Positions 23,036 through 36,298 of a DNA stretch of 64,000 nt are shown here, in pieces. Source of the DNA: Alloactinosynnema sp. L-07 (GTDB lineage Bacteria > Actinomycetota > Actinomycetes > Mycobacteriales > Pseudonocardiaceae); the NCBI RefSeq assembly GCF_900070365.1, contig NZ_LN850107.1:1674001-1738000 (forward strand), read 5' to 3'. Within the stretch, counting starts at the first letter, position 1. Every line of letters begins with the position of its first letter. A program made the translations under genes and the position numbers. Under the pieces are notes generated by a model. That model saw only the letters and a list, made by a program, of their open reading frames with translations. It did no database searches and was not told the DNA's origin.

Positions 23036-24208
23036 TCACCGCCGCGCGACCACCGCCGCTAGGGCGGCGAGCACGACGGCGAGTCCGATCAAGCCGAAGC
23101 TCAAGGCGCCCGCGGCGGCGGCGAGGGCGCCGACCAGCAGGGGGCCGCCCGCGTCGCCGAGTTCGCGGCCGACCTCGGCCGCGCCCATGGTCTGCCCGAG
23201 CCGTTCGGGAGGGGCTCCTTTGGCCAGGTGTGCGAACCCGATCGGGGTCACCAGCCCGGTTCCGGCGCCGATGAGGACCGCGGCCCCCACCAGCCCGGCG
23301 AGTCCGGGAAGTACACCGGCGACGGCCATGCCCGCCGCGGCCAGGGCCAGACCGGCGGCCATGCCGGGACCGTCGCCGATCCGGCCCGCGTCGTAGGCGC
23401 GTCCGACGCGGGGCTGGACCAGCGCGGCGGTGGCGGCCAGCAGCGAGACCAGCGCGCCCGTGACCAACGGGCCGAGACCGTGACCTGCCCCGGCAACGGG
23501 CAGGAATCCCACACCCACCGCCAGCGCCGCGGTGGCGCCCGCCAGGGCCAGCGTGGGGCGCAGGAAGCTGCCGGTGCCCAGCCTGCGGGCGAGGTCGAGC
23601 ACGGTCTGCCGGGCGCGGGGCAGCGGGGATACGGCGGGCACCGCCAGCGCCGCCCACGCGGCGACAGCCACCGCGAGTACCCCGAGCGCGCCGAATAGCA
23701 GCGGATAGCCGCCCAGGGTGATCAGGACACCGCCCAGAACGGGGCCGAGGGTGTAGCCCAGCCCCTTCCAGGCGCCGTAGCCTCCGAACGCGCGACCATG
23801 CCCGGTCTGTGGGGTCAGCCGGGCCACCAAAGCTCCCGCGGCCGGGGAGAACGCCGCCGCGGCCGCCCCCTGACCCAGCCGCGCCGCACCGACCAGCGCC
23901 GGGTTGCCCGCGAGCACGAACGCCACCGACGCAACGGCGAAGGCCAGCAGCCCGCCGAGCAGAACCGGGCGCGGCCCGACCCGATCGGCCAGCGACCCGA
24001 ACACGGGCTTGAGCACCACCTCGGCGCCGTCGTAGACGGCCAGCAGCAAGCCCAGTGTTATCAACGAAGCGTGCCCGGATTCGAGGTAGCCGCCCAGGCC
24101 GGCGGCGATGCTGTGGGCGCCGAACGCGGTGACGAACCCCGCCGCGTACAAGGGGAACAACGCGCTCCGCGCCGCTTTGGTGGTCTGCTCGGACGATTCG
24201 GTGCTCAA
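23036..24208 (-). CDS. MFS exporter, probable siderophore efflux
   Basis: TTG 24208 is preferred because GTAGAGG lies just upstream (390 residues); an in-frame GTG at 24286 without a good ribosome site is the alternative. About 12 hydrophobic segments are seen, with the MFS loop GSLADRVGPRPVLLGG after helix 2, FGGYGAWKGLGYTLGPVLGG in the motif-C region typical of drug:H+ antiporters, and a second-half RVGRAYDAGRIGD. It is divergent from the siderophore operon, with the iron box at 24654-24672 in the region between them, which fits an EntS-like exporter of the newly made siderophore. Substrate assignment is by context only. Confidence 0.8.
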   Translation of the reverse strand: MSTESSEQTTKAARSALFPLYAAGFVTAFGAHSIAAGLGGYLESGHASLITLGLLLAVYDGAEVVLKPVFGSLADRVGPRPVLLGGLLAFAVASVAFVLAGNPALVGAARLGQGAAAAAFSPAAGALVARLTPQTGHGRAFGGYGAWKGLGYTLGPVLGGVLITLGGYPLLFGALGVLAVAVAAWAALAVPAVSPLPRARQTVLDLARRLGTGSFLRPTLALAGATAALAVGVGFLPVAGAGHGLGPLVTGALVSLLAATAALVQPRVGRAYDAGRIGDGPGMAAGLALAAAGMAVAGVLPGLAGLVGAAVLIGAGTGLVTPIGFAHLAKGAPPERLGQTMGAAEVGRELGDAGGPLLVGALAAAAGALSFGLIGLAVVLAALAAVVARR

Positions 24209-24282
24209 CAGGGCCTCTACTGTCTCGCCGTCGGCTCGGTCGTGGCCGAACGACGTGCGGTGTTCGTCGGGGTGGTCAGCGG

Positions 24283-24599
24283 TCACATCTGGTGCAGGGC
24301 TTGGAAGACCTGCTCGGTGTAGTCGGCCGGCCGGTCGGCGCAGTGCTTGAGCCGCTGTACGGCCTGCTCGGCGGCTGGGGCACCGAACACGTCCCGGGAC
24401 TTGATGCTGTTGCGTCGAGCACCAGCACCTCACCCTCACCGTGCTGGGCCAGCTCGATTACCCGAGTCACCCCCGGCAAGATCGGCAGGTCATCGGTGAC
24501 GATCCGCCCATTCGCCTCCTCGGGAGCCTGCCTGGGTGCGGCGTGCCCGTGGCGGCCGTCACGTCGTCGCGTTCGGCGGCCGCGCACGCTCCCTGGCAT
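24283..24599 (-). pseudogene. Possible decayed gene next to the iron box
   Basis: On the minus strand AGAGGAG precedes ATG 24599. Protein-like sequence then appears in different frames in turn: one frame contains IVTDDLPILPGVTRVIELAQ and EGEVLVLDA, and another contains SIKSRDVFGAPAAEQAVQRL and ends ADYTEQVFQALHQM at TGA 24283. No single frame carries all of it, so at least one frameshift would be needed. The position directly downstream of a divergent iron box suggests a former iron-regulated gene. The family is not recognised, and chance coding-like sequence at high GC remains possible. Confidence 0.35.
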
Positions 24600-24653
24600 G
24601 TCGGCTATCTCCTCTTGACACGGGGTGGTCGTCGTGACCATGCTTGCCGCAAG

Positions 24654-24672
24654 ATAACTTAGGCTAACCTAA
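24654..24672. promoter_or_regulatory. IdeR/DmdR-type iron box upstream of siderophore operon
   Basis: The 19-mer at 24654-24672 contains TTAGGCTAACCTAA and matches 16 of 19 positions of the actinobacterial iron-box consensus TTAGGTTAGGCTAACCTAA as I recall it. It lies 171 bases before the mbtH start and faces minus-strand genes on the other side. Iron-loaded IdeR/DmdR1 would repress here, turning the locus on under iron shortage. Confidence 0.9.
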
Positions 24673-24843
24673 CTACGGGAGTGGCGGTGCGGGTCCGGAT
24701 GTCCTGGTGGGGCCTCCCGCGCGCTATGTCACCCCCGGTTCGTCGCGAGTAGTCGAGCACCAAACCTGACTCTCAGGTCGGTCACCACAGCGTGGCCGGC
24801 CGCTCCGCCATGCCCACCCGGCCCTTCTTGGAGGTTCCAGCAG

Positions 24844-25068
24844 ATGTCCGGCAATCCCTTCGACGACGAGAACAGTGAGTTCCTCGTCCTGGTCAACGAA
24901 GAGAACCAGCACTCGCTGTGGCCGACCTTCGCCGAGGTGCCCGCGGGGTGGACCTCGGTCTTCGGGGCCGCGTCACGTGCGTCGTGCGTCGAGTTCATCG
25001 AGCGTTCGTGGACGGACATGCGGCCGACGAGCCTGGTCGTGGCGATGCGCGCCGACGGGCGGGCGTGA
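24844..25068 (+). CDS. mbtH: MbtH-family NRPS accessory protein
   Basis: ATG 24844 has GGAGG upstream and encodes 74 residues, the usual family length. The family signature is complete: [24 protein letters not shown], with the P-x-GW turn (PAGWTSVFG) and the SWTDMRP end. MbtH proteins bind adenylation domains and aid their folding and activity, so this one should serve several of the six A domains downstream. It is the first gene of the 32-kb siderophore operon, closest to the iron box, and only four bases separate its stop from the next start. Confidence 0.97.
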   Translation: MSGNPFDDENSEFLVLVNEENQHSLWPTFAEVPAGWTSVFGAASRASCVEFIERSWTDMRPTSLVVAMRADGRA

Positions 25069-25072
25069 CGGA

Positions 25073-28000
25073 ATGAAGGTCCACGACTGGCGCTCGCGGC
25101 GTTACGAGGGTTCCGTATCCGACGCCGTGACCGCTGTGGCGGCGCTGGCGAGGCAGGCCGACGGGCCGTTCGTCGTCTACGAGCGGGACGGACGGTGGAC
25201 CTTCGCCTCCGGTGCCGTCGCCGAGCTGCGGATGAATCGGCACGCGATCACCATCGCGCTGGGTGGGCTGGTTCGTTCCGTCTCGGTGTCGGATGATCCG
25301 TTGGCGCAGATCTCGACGCTGCTCGCCGAGCTGCGGGTGCCGTGGCGGCGGGCCTACGGCTGGGCCGGGTTCGAACTGGCGCACCTGCTGCACGGGGTGG
25401 CCGAGGCCGCGGGCGACGCGCCGCTGATGCACATCGTGGTGCCCGCCGAGGAAGTCGTGTTCCAGGACGGCGGCGTCGAACTGCACGCCGCCGACGACCG
25501 CGGGCTCGACCGCCTTCAGGCCGCGCTCGACGCGCCTGCTGTCACCTGGGGGGCGCCGCACACCGGGGTCGACCTGGCCGCGCCGGATGACCCCGCCTAC
25601 CGCGCCGCCGTGGCGGCCGCGGTCGAGGACATTCGCGCCGAGCGGCTGCAGAAAGTCATTCTGTCGCGGGTCGTGTCGGTGCCGATGGAGATCGACCTGG
25701 TCGCCACCTATGTGGCGGGCAGGCGGGGCAACACCCCGGCGCGTTCGTTCCTGCTCGACCTCGGCGGCCTGCGGGCGACCGGGTTCAGCCCGGAGACCGT
25801 GGTCGAGGTGTACCCGGACGGGCGGGTCTCGACCCAGCCGCTGGCGGGCACCCGCGGCCTGGTCGGCGATCCCGCGACCGACCTGAGCCGCCGCGTCGAG
25901 CTTCTCGGCGACCCCAAGGAGGTGTTCGAACACGCCATCTCCGTGCGGCTCGCCCAGGACGAGTTGGAGACGTTGTGCCGTCCCGGGTCGGTGACCGTCG
26001 ACGAGTTCATGACGATCAAGGAGCGGGGCAGCGTCCAGCACCTGGCCTCCCGGGTCAGCGGCAAGCTCGCCGATGGCAAGGGCGCGTGGCACGCGTTCGC
26101 GGCGCTGTTCCCGGCGATCACCGCGTCCGGCATCCCCAAGCCCGAGGCGTTCGACCTGATCGCGCGGCACGAAGAGCCGCGTGGCCTCTATAGCGGAGCC
26201 GTGCTCGCCATCGACGCCGACGGCGGATTCGACGCGGCGCTGGTGTTGCGCACAGTGTTCTCCCAGGACGGGCGGACCTGGCTGCGCGCGGGCGCGGGTG
26301 TCGTCGGCATGTCCACGCCAGAACGGGAACTCGAGGAGACCCGGGAGAAGCTGCGCAGCATCTCCCGGTTCCTGGTCCCCGCTGATCCGACGGGAGCGAC
26401 CGTGGTGTCCACTTCGGACGAGAGCGTCGAACCGGACCTGACTGTGGCGGGCCTGCGGCACATCGCCGCCGACCTGACCGAGGAGGAGCCCGCCGCGATC
26501 GACGCGCAGGCCAACCTGTTCGAGCTGGGCCTGGAGTCAATCGCGCTGATGAAGCTCGTCAGCACCTGGCGGCAGGCGGGCATCGACGTCAACTTCGCCG
26601 AACTGGCGGGCAACCCGACGCTGGACGGCTGGTCGAAACTGCTGGCCGAGCGCAGGCCGGTCACCGCTGTCCCGGCGTCGTCGGACAGTTCGGACGACCC
26701 CGACGACGAGACCTTCGGCCTGGCCGTGCTCCAGCACGCCTACTGGGTCGGCCGGACCGCCGGACACCGGCTCGGCGGGGTGGCGGCCCACCTGTATTCC
26801 GAGTTCGACGGATCGGACATCGACCCGGAGCGCCTCACCGCCGCCATCGGTCGCCTCATCGAGCGGCACGACATGCTGCGGGTCGTCATCACCGACAACG
26901 GGCGCCAGCGCATCGCCGAGACGTCGGGCTGGCGTGGTCTGGTCGTACACGACCTGCGCGACATCGCCGAGGACGAGCGAACCGCGCGACTGGAGGCGAT
27001 CCGGGACGCGAACTCGCACCGGATGCTCGACATCGAGGCCGGGGAGGTCTTCGCGACCGAGTTGACCCTGTTGCCCGACGGTCGCACCCGGCTGCACCTC
27101 GACGTCGACATGGTCGCGGCGGACGCGGTCAGCTATCGGATCATGCTCGCCGACCTGGCCGAGTTGTACGCCGACCACACGGGAACCACCGGCACACCGG
27201 GCTACAGCTTCCGTCAGTACCGCTCCGCGCGCCCGCAGGCGCGGGCCGAGGCGGCGCGCGACGCGGCCCTGTGGTGGCGTGACCGGCTGCCCGACCTGCC
27301 CGGCGCGCCCGACCTGCCCGCCGCGACGCGGCGCCGCGACTCCGGCAAGCCCCGGGTGACCCGCCGGGCGACGACACTGTCGCCCGAGCAGCGCGCGGCG
27401 CTCGCGGACCGGGCCCGCACGCAGGGGATCACCCCGGCGATGGCCGTCGCGACCGCGTTCGCCGAGGTCATCGGCACCTGGAGCGCCGAACCACGGTTCC
27501 TGATCAACGTGCCACTGTTCGACCGCGAGCCGATCCACCCGGACGTCGCCGAGATCGTCGGCGACTTCACCAGCTCGGTGCTGCTGGAGATCGACTTGTC
27601 CCGACCGGCGTCGTTCGCCGACCGGGCGCGGCAGACCCAGTCCCGGATGCACGCCGACGCCGCCCACGCCGACTTCACCGGCGTCGAGGTGCTGCGTGAC
27701 CTGACTCGCCTGCGCGGTGAACAGGTGCTCGCGCCGATCGTGTTCACCAGCGCGTTGAGCCTGGGCGAGCTGTTCGACGAGGGTGTCCGCCGCAGCTTCG
27801 GCGACGCCGTGTGGATCATCTCGCAGGGGCCGCAGGTGCTGCTCGACGCGCAGGTGACCGAACTGGACGGTGGGCTGCTCGTCAACTGGGACTCCCGCGA
27901 CGACGAGTTCGCCGACGGCGTGGTGGACGCGATGTTCGCCGCGTTCTCCGAACTCGTGCACACCTTGGCCGCCGACGCCGATGCGTGGACCCGGCCGGTG

Positions 28001-29856
28001 GCGGGTCTGCTGCCTGCCGCGCAGGTCCAGCGGCGGGCCTCGGTCAACGAGACCGGCGGGCTCCGCGCGGGCCGTCGACTCCACGACGGCTTCTTCGCCG
28101 AGGCGACCCGAAACCCGGACGCCATCGCGGTTCTGGGCACCGAGACGATCACCTATGGTGACCTCGCCGACCGGGCGCTGCGCGTCGCAGGCGCGCTTGT
28201 CGCGCGCGGCGTTCGACCCGGCGACACCGTCGGCGTCACGCTGCCCAAGGGCCCGGATCAGATCGTCGCCGTGCTGGGTGTGCTGGCCGCGGGCGGCACC
28301 TACGTGCCGGTCGGCGTCGAGCAGCCCGAGGCGCGCGTTCGCCGCATCGCCGATCTCGCGGGCTACCGCGTGCTCATCGGCGAGACCCCGGGAACCCTCA
28401 CCCTCGCCGAGACGCGCGCGGGCGACCCACTTCCCGAATTCGTCCGCGTGGACCAGGAGGACTTGGCGTACGTCCTGTTCACCTCGGGTTCGACCGGCGA
28501 GCCCAAGGGGGTCGAGGTCCCGCATCGCGCGGCCATGGCCACGATCGACGACCTGATCGACCGGTTCGAGCTCGGCGGGGACGACCGAACGTTGGCGTTG
28601 TCCGCGTTGGACTTCGACCTGTCGGTGTTCGACCTGTTCGCGCCGCTGTCGGTCGGGGGAGCGGTGGTGATCGCGTCGGGTGACCGGCGTGACGCCGCCG
28701 CGTGGGGCGAGCTGATCGCCGAGCACCGGGTCACCGTCCTCAACTGCGTTCCTGCGCTGCTTGACATGGTGTTGACGTCCGGGACGGCGTTGGGGGACTC
28801 GCTGCGGTTGGTGCTGCTCGGGGGTGACTGGGTCGGGGTGGATCTGCCTGCGCGGCTGGCCGAGGCGGTTCCCGGCTGCCGGTTCGTGGCGTTGGGCGGG
28901 ACCACGGAGACCGCCATCCACTCCACGGTGTGCGAGGTGACCGGTCCCGTTCCCGAGCATTGGCACGCCGTGCCCTACGGCACCCCGTTGCGCGGTGTGC
29001 GGTGTCGGGTGGTGGACGCGCAGGGCCGTGACTGCCCGGAGTGGGTTCCCGGTGAGCTGTGGATCGGCGGTGACGGCGTCGCGCGGGGGTACCGGGGCGA
29101 CCCGGACCGGACCGCTGACCGCTTCGTCACCCACGAGGGCCTGCGTTGGTACCGGACCGGCGACATCGCCCGGTACCTCGACGACGGCGGCCTCGAGTTC
29201 CTCGGCCGCCGCGACGACCAGGTGAAGATTCGCGGCTACCGGGTCGAGTTGGGCGAGGTCGAGGCGGCGCTCGTGGCCGACGCGGCCGTGCGCGAGGCCG
29301 TCGCCGTGGTCACCGGGGCAGGTCGCCGCACCCTGGTCGCGGGCGTCGTGCCGGACTCCGACGCGGTCGACCCGATCGCGGTCGCCGACCGGGTTCGCGA
29401 GTTGGTTCCCACCCACATGGTGCCGGACCGGATCGTCGTCCTGGACGCCATTCCGTTGAGCACCAACGGAAAGGTCGACCGCTCGGCGGTTCGCCGCCTG
29501 ATCGGGGACGTCGCCCGCGAGGACGGCGCGGGCCCGCAGAGTCCGCTGGAGAACGTGATCGATCTTGTGTGGCGTGAAGTGCTCGGCCTGGAGCGGGTCG
29601 GGCGCGACGAGGAGCTGTTCACGGTCGGCGGCGACTCCGTGATCGCGACCGCGATCGTGTCGCGACTGCGGGAGCTGCTGGACACGCGGACCGTCACGGT
29701 GCGGACGCTGTTCGCCGCCCCGACCGTCGCCGGGTTCGCCGCTGAGCTGATCCTCGCCCAGGACCGGCCGGGACGGCTGGAATCCGTGGCCGAGTTGGTG
29801 TGGGAGATCGAGTCCCTCAGCGACGACGAGGTGCTCGCCCGAGCCGAGGGTTTGGC

Positions 29857-29860
<4 letters not shown>
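25073..29860 (+). CDS. Salicylate synthase-ArCP-Cy-A(Cys)-PCP fusion NRPS
   Basis: ATG 25073 gives 1595 residues. Residues 1-430 are a chorismate-using salicylate synthase (MbtI/Irp9 type: QKVILSR, GFSPET, PLAGTRG, GLYSGAV). An aryl carrier domain follows (about 456-522; attachment Ser489 in LGLES). A cyclization domain spans about 540-980 with the D-x4-D-x2-S motif as DMVAADAVS near 678 in place of the condensation HHxxxDG. The A domain (about 1003-1466) has specificity residues D-L-F-N-L-G-L-I-H, close to the Cys code DLYNLSLIWK. A PCP ends the module (Ser1522 in VGGDS). It should make salicylate from chorismate, hold it, and join it to cysteine as hydroxyphenyl-thiazoline. Absence of isochorismatase and DHB dehydrogenase genes argues against a catechol. 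The fused synthase is unusual, since MbtI, Irp9 and YbtS are separate proteins. Confidence 0.93.
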
Positions 29861-31470
<1,610 letters not shown>

Positions 31471-31519
31471 CACCGGCCACCGCACACCCACAGACATCGG
31501 ATCAAGGAAAGGCACGACC

Positions 31520-34500
31520 GTGGCCACCCAGAACGGGCCAGCTGGTATCGACACACTCCGGCGCGAACTGCTGCGGCGCAAGCTGGCCGAACTCGAACTG
31601 GCCGAGTCGCCCGCGGCGACTCCGCGCCCGCGACGATCGCTGACCTCCGGGCAGCGGCGGATGTGGTCGCTGCAGCAGCTGGACCCGACCACGGCCGGGT
31701 ACAACGTGCGGATCGCGGTCGACCTGGGTGGTCGGCTCGACGTCGAGGCGATGGCCGCCGCCGTCCGCGCCGTGGTCGCCCGGCACGACATCCTCCGCAC
31801 GACCTACGGGATGGCCGATGACGGCGAGGTCACGCCGACGGTGCACACCGACCTTCCGCCGGTCGTCGAGCGACACAACCTCACCTCGTTGCCCGTCGGT
31901 GACCGCGAAGTCGAGACCGACCGACTGTGCCGGGACCTGGGCGCGCGGCCGTTCGACCTCGCGGTGGACTCACCGCTGCGCGTCGGGGTGATCGTGACCG
32001 GCGCGGACACCGCGACCGTGGTCGTCGTCGCCCACCACATCGCGTGGGACGACAGCACGTCGGCGATCTTCTTCGGCGAGCTGATGCGGGCCTACGGCGA
32101 TGCCGACGCGCTGTCGGGGCCCGCCCGCCAGTTCGCCGATCTCATGATCGAGGAGCCGGGCGAGTCCGGGCTTGCCTTCTGGCGCGACGCGTTGGCCAGT
32201 CCACCCGACCCGCTGGACCTGCCGCTGCTGGGCGCGGCGGACTCGGGCGTCGACCAACAGCGGTCGATGCGGCCCGGCGCCGCCGCCCGCGTCCGCGACC
32301 ACGCCAGGTCCGAGGGCGCGTCGACCTTCATGGTCCTGCTCGCCGCCGTCACCGCGCTGTTGCACCGCTACACCGGATCCCGTGACCTGGTCATCGGCGC
32401 GCCCGTGGTGAACCGGGACCTGCCTGGCGGCGACGAGGTCGTCGGCTACCTCGGCAACACGATCCCGCTGCGGATGCAGATACAGGACGGCGACACTTTC
32501 GTCGACCTCCTCACCCGCGCCAAGAGCACCTGCCTGGCCGCCTACGCCCACCAGGACGTCGACCTCGATGACGTGGCCAGGGCGGTCGACCCAGGCCGGA
32601 CCCGCGGCGCCGCAGGACTGTTCGACGTCGTGCTCTCGCTGCGCGCGCCCGTGTTGGAACCCTTTCGCGACAGCGGTTTCACGGCGGCACGCAGGCACGT
32701 TCCCGGACCCGACGCGCGGTTCGCGCTGACGCTGGCCGTCGAGACCGACGGCGACGACATGACCGTCGAGGCCAACCACCCGGCCACGACCCACGGCACC
32801 GAATTGGTCGCCCAACTGCTTGCCCACCTCGACCTGCTGCTCGCCGCCGCGCTCGCCGCGCCCGCGACGCCGATCACTGACCTGCCGATCCTCACCGACG
32901 CTGAGCGCGCCCGGCTCGCCGAGTGGAACGACACCGCCGCCGACGTCGCCCCGCCGCTGCTGGCCGAGCTGTTCGCCGCGCGGGCCGCGGCCACCCCGGA
33001 CGCCGTCGCAGTGCTGGCGCCCGGCCAGGAGATCACCTATGGCGAACTGGACCGGCGGGCCGCCGCCCTCGCCCGGCTGCTCGTCGCCGACGGGGTCGGC
33101 GCTGAGACGGTCGTGGCGCTGGCCGTGCCCCGGTCGGTGGAGATGGTCGTTGCCGTGCTCGCCGTGGTCAAGGCGGGCGCCGCGTACGTGCCGGTCGACC
33201 CGGACTACCCGGCCGACCGCGTTCGCTTCATGCTGAGCGACGCGCGCCCCGGCCTGCTGCTCACCACGCTGGACACCCGGCTCCCGGCCGTCCCGGGCCT
33301 GACGACTGTCCTGCTCGACGCACCCGAGACCACCGACCGGCTCGCCGGGCAATCGCCAGGTGACCCCGACGTCGACACCCACCCAGAGCACCCGGCCTAC
33401 ATCATCTACACCTCCGGATCGACTGGTGTGCCCAAGGGTGTCGTCGTGTCGCATGGCGCGCTGCGCAACCACTTGGTGTGGTCGGTCGAGCGGTTCACTG
33501 GTCTGGCGGGCCACACGCTCATGCACTCGTCGATCTCGTTCGACTTCACCGTCACGCCGCTGTTCGGTCCGCTGATCACCGGCGGGTGCCTCGAACTGTG
33601 CGCCGACTCGCCGGATTCCATCGCCGACGCGGTGGGCGCGGCGACCTTCCTCAAGGTCACCCCGAGCCACCTGCCCCTGCTGACGTCGGTGCGCTTCGCC
33701 ACCGAAGGCCCGCGCACGTTGGTGATCGCGGGGGAGGCGCTGCGGGGTGAGGCGCTGGACGACTGGCGCGTCCCCGAGGGCATCGACGTGATCAACGAGT
33801 ACGGGCCGACCGAGACGACGGTCGGCTGCCTGCTGCACCCGGTGGACTCGGTCGACGGCGTGGTCGCGCCCGGGTCGGTGCCGGTGGGGTCGGCGGTCGA
33901 CAACGTCACCTGCCACGTGCTGGACGAGCGACTGCGCGAGGTCCCGGTCGGTGTCGAAGGTGAACTCTACGTCGGTGGTGTGCAGGCGGCTCGCGGCTAC
34001 CTGAACCGGCCGGGGTTGACCGCGTCCAGGTTCGTCGCCAACCCCTTCGGCCCGGGGCGGCTCTACCGGACCGGCGACCGGTGCAGGCGGTTGCCGTCCG
34101 GCGCGCTGGACTTCCGGGGCCGGGTGGACGACCAGCTCAAGATCCGCGGCTACCGGGTCGAGCCCGGCGAGATCGAGGCGGTGCTGACCACCCACCCGTC
34201 GGTGGACCGCGCCGCCGTGATCGGCAGGACGGACGGGCCCGGGGGGACCTATCTGGCCGCCTACGTCGTCGGCGGCGTGGCGGTTGACGTGGCCGCGCTG
34301 CGGGACCATGTCGCCGCCGTGCTTCCCGCGCACATGGTGCCCGCCACCGTCATCGCGTTGCCCGCGCTTCCGCTTTCGCCGTCCGGAAAACTCGATCGGC
34401 GCGCTCTGCCCGCACCCGATTTCACCGCGCCTACTCCGACGAGCCTTGCCTCGGACGGACTTGTGTCCACTTTGGCCGGTCTGTTCGCGGAGGTGCTCGG

Positions 34501-36298
34501 TCGGGAGTCGGTTGGTGTGGATGAGTCGTTCTTCGAGATGGGTGGCGACAGCATTGTCGCGATCCGGCTTGTGGGTCGGGCGCGCAAGGCGGGGTTGAAG
34601 ATCGCTCCGCGCGATGTGTTCGCGCACCGCACGCCCGCGAAACTGGCCACGCTCCCTGGGCTCCAGCCTGCCGCGGGCGACGACGTCGAGACCCGGATCG
34701 CCGCTCTCTTCGCCGAGGTGCTCGGTCGGGAGTCGGTGGGTGTGGATGAGTCGTTCTTCGAGATGGGCGGGGACAGCATTGTCGCGATCCGGCTTGTGGG
34801 TCGGGCGCGCAAGGCGGGGTTGAAGATCGCTCCGCGCGATGTGTTCGCGCACCGCACGCCCGCGAAGCTGGCTACGGTCGCCGCCGTCCAGCAGAGCGCG
34901 GCGACCGCCGACGATGGCGTCGGCCCGGTCGACCTCACCCCGATCACGCGCTCGTTCGTGGAACGCGGGCCACTCGGCGACGCGCACCGCATGTCGCTCG
35001 TAGTGGAGGGCCCGGAATCCCTCGACGAGAAGCGGCTGCTGTCGGCGCTGCAAGCGGTTGTCGACCGACACGATGCCCTGCGCGCCAGGCTCACGCGCGG
35101 CGACGGGATGCCGACGCTCGAATTCCTGCCGGTCGGCGCGGTCCGCGCCGACACGGTGCTGCACGCGGCCGAGTCCGATGTGGACGCCGAAGCCGCCGCC
35201 GCGAGCCGACTCGCCCCGACCGATGGTGTGGTCGTGCAGGCGGTGTGGTTCCCCGGGACCGCGAAGCTGCTCCTGGTCGTCCACCACCTCGTTATCGACG
35301 GCGTCTCGTGGCGGGTCATCGTGGAGGACCTCGCCGCCGCCTACCGGGGCGAGCGACTCGCGCCGGTCCCCACCTCGTTCCGCACCTGGGCACGCGGACT
35401 TCGGGAGCGGACGCCGGACCGGATCGGGGAACTGGCGACGTGGCGGTCGGTGCTCGACGGCCCCGATCCCTTGCGGGAACGGGTGAATCTGGCCGGACAG
35501 ACCTGGTCTGACGTGGGTACCGTCACCGTCCGGCTCGACGCGAAGACGACGAACGCGGTGCTGACCACGGTTCCCGCCCTGTTCTTCGCCGGGATCGATG
35601 ACGTGCTCCTCGCCGCGCTCGCCGCCGCCGTGGGTTCCTGGGATGCCACCGCGGATTCGTTCAGCGTGTTGCTGGAGGGGCACGGCAGGCAGGAGGCTGC
35701 CGTGCCCAACTCGGACCTGTCGCGCACCGTCGGGTGGTTCACCAGCCAGCACCCCGTGCGCCTGGACTCGACCGGCGTCGACATCGATGAGGTGCTTCGC
35801 GGCGGCCCCGCCGCTGGAACGCTGGTGAAGCGGGTCAAGGAACACCTGCGGTCGCTGCCGGACCACGGCATCGGCTTCGGCATGCTGCGCCACCTGCGTG
35901 ACGACTCCGAACTCGCCGCGCTGCCCGCGCCCAGGATCGGCTTCAACTACCTCGGCCGATTCGACGCGGCGGGCGAGGCGGGCTGGACGATCCCCGCGGG
36001 CGGCCTGTCGGCGGCCTATGACCCCTCGATGCCCGTGTTCGCCGGACTCGTGGTCAACGCGGTCACCGAATCGACCCCGGACGGTCCCGTCATCGCCGCG
36101 CACTGGATGCACGCGCGTGGCGCGATCGACGCCGCCGCCGTCGCCGACCTCGCCGAGCGCTGGTGCACGGCCCTGCGCGGGCTCGTCCGGCATGCCGAAC
36201 ACGGCGGCTCCGGCGGACGCACCCCGTCCGACGTCCCGATGATCTCTCTCAACCAGGGCCAACTCGACGCCCTCGAAGCGAAATGGAAGCGTGCATGA
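31520..36298 (+). CDS. NRPS module C-A(Asn/Asp)-PCP-PCP-E
   Basis: GTG 31520 with GGAAAGG upstream gives 1592 residues. Condensation domain about 35-450 ([13 protein letters not shown] start; HHIAWDD at 172-178, so the usual Gly after the catalytic Asp is replaced by Asp). A domain about 475-960 with specificity residues D-F-T-K-V-A-E-V-G, closest to Asn (DLTKLGEVGK) and next to Asp. Two consecutive carrier domains follow with attachment Ser1011 and Ser1086, 75 residues apart and almost identical. An epimerization domain (about 1135-1580) has [10 protein letters not shown] at 1255 and [11 protein letters not shown]. Predicted output is a D-Asx added to the hydroxyphenyl-thiazoline. The SyrP-like hydroxylase at the end of the operon may act on the residue carried here. 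Its stop overlaps the next NRPS start. Confidence 0.93.
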   Translation: MATQNGPAGIDTLRRELLRRKLAELELAESPAATPRPRRSLTSGQRRMWSLQQLDPTTAGYNVRIAVDLGGRLDVEAMAAAVRAVVARHDILRTTYGMADDGEVTPTVHTDLPPVVERHNLTSLPVGDREVETDRLCRDLGARPFDLAVDSPLRVGVIVTGADTATVVVVAHHIAWDDSTSAIFFGELMRAYGDADALSGPARQFADLMIEEPGESGLAFWRDALASPPDPLDLPLLGAADSGVDQQRSMRPGAAARVRDHARSEGASTFMVLLAAVTALLHRYTGSRDLVIGAPVVNRDLPGGDEVVGYLGNTIPLRMQIQDGDTFVDLLTRAKSTCLAAYAHQDVDLDDVARAVDPGRTRGAAGLFDVVLSLRAPVLEPFRDSGFTAARRHVPGPDARFALTLAVETDGDDMTVEANHPATTHGTELVAQLLAHLDLLLAAALAAPATPITDLPILTDAERARLAEWNDTAADVAPPLLAELFAARAAATPDAVAVLAPGQEITYGELDRRAAALARLLVADGVGAETVVALAVPRSVEMVVAVLAVVKAGAAYVPVDPDYPADRVRFMLSDARPGLLLTTLDTRLPAVPGLTTVLLDAPETTDRLAGQSPGDPDVDTHPEHPAYIIYTSGSTGVPKGVVVSHGALRNHLVWSVERFTGLAGHTLMHSSISFDFTVTPLFGPLITGGCLELCADSPDSIADAVGAATFLKVTPSHLPLLTSVRFATEGPRTLVIAGEALRGEALDDWRVPEGIDVINEYGPTETTVGCLLHPVDSVDGVVAPGSVPVGSAVDNVTCHVLDERLREVPVGVEGELYVGGVQAARGYLNRPGLTASRFVANPFGPGRLYRTGDRCRRLPSGALDFRGRVDDQLKIRGYRVEPGEIEAVLTTHPSVDRAAVIGRTDGPGGTYLAAYVVGGVAVDVAALRDHVAAVLPAHMVPATVIALPALPLSPSGKLDRRALPAPDFTAPTPTSLASDGLVSTLAGLFAEVLGRESVGVDESFFEMGGDSIVAIRLVGRARKAGLKIAPRDVFAHRTPAKLATLPGLQPAAGDDVETRIAALFAEVLGRESVGVDESFFEMGGDSIVAIRLVGRARKAGLKIAPRDVFAHRTPAKLATVAAVQQSAATADDGVGPVDLTPITRSFVERGPLGDAHRMSLVVEGPESLDEKRLLSALQAVVDRHDALRARLTRGDGMPTLEFLPVGAVRADTVLHAAESDVDAEAAAASRLAPTDGVVVQAVWFPGTAKLLLVVHHLVIDGVSWRVIVEDLAAAYRGERLAPVPTSFRTWARGLRERTPDRIGELATWRSVLDGPDPLRERVNLAGQTWSDVGTVTVRLDAKTTNAVLTTVPALFFAGIDDVLLAALAAAVGSWDATADSFSVLLEGHGRQEAAVPNSDLSRTVGWFTSQHPVRLDSTGVDIDEVLRGGPAAGTLVKRVKEHLRSLPDHGIGFGMLRHLRDDSELAALPAPRIGFNYLGRFDAAGEAGWTIPAGGLSAAYDPSMPVFAGLVVNAVTESTPDGPVIAAHWMHARGAIDAAAVADLAERWCTALRGLVRHAEHGGSGGRTPSDVPMISLNQGQLDALEAKWKRA
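34490..34876 (+). repeat. Tandem duplication of a carrier-domain coding segment
   Basis: The segment 34490-34651 recurs at 34715-34876 (offset 225 bases, exactly 75 codons) with five mismatches that I can count in 162 bases. Both copies share T/G-ending codons unlike the surrounding NRPS, pointing to a recent duplication or conversion event. Confidence 0.9.

Noticed and set aside
31970..36262. 1430-codon minus-strand frame opposite the Asx NRPS module
   Set aside because: The sense strand encodes intact C, A, PCP, PCP and E motifs; the antisense frame even repeats at the PCP duplication, as expected for a shadow.
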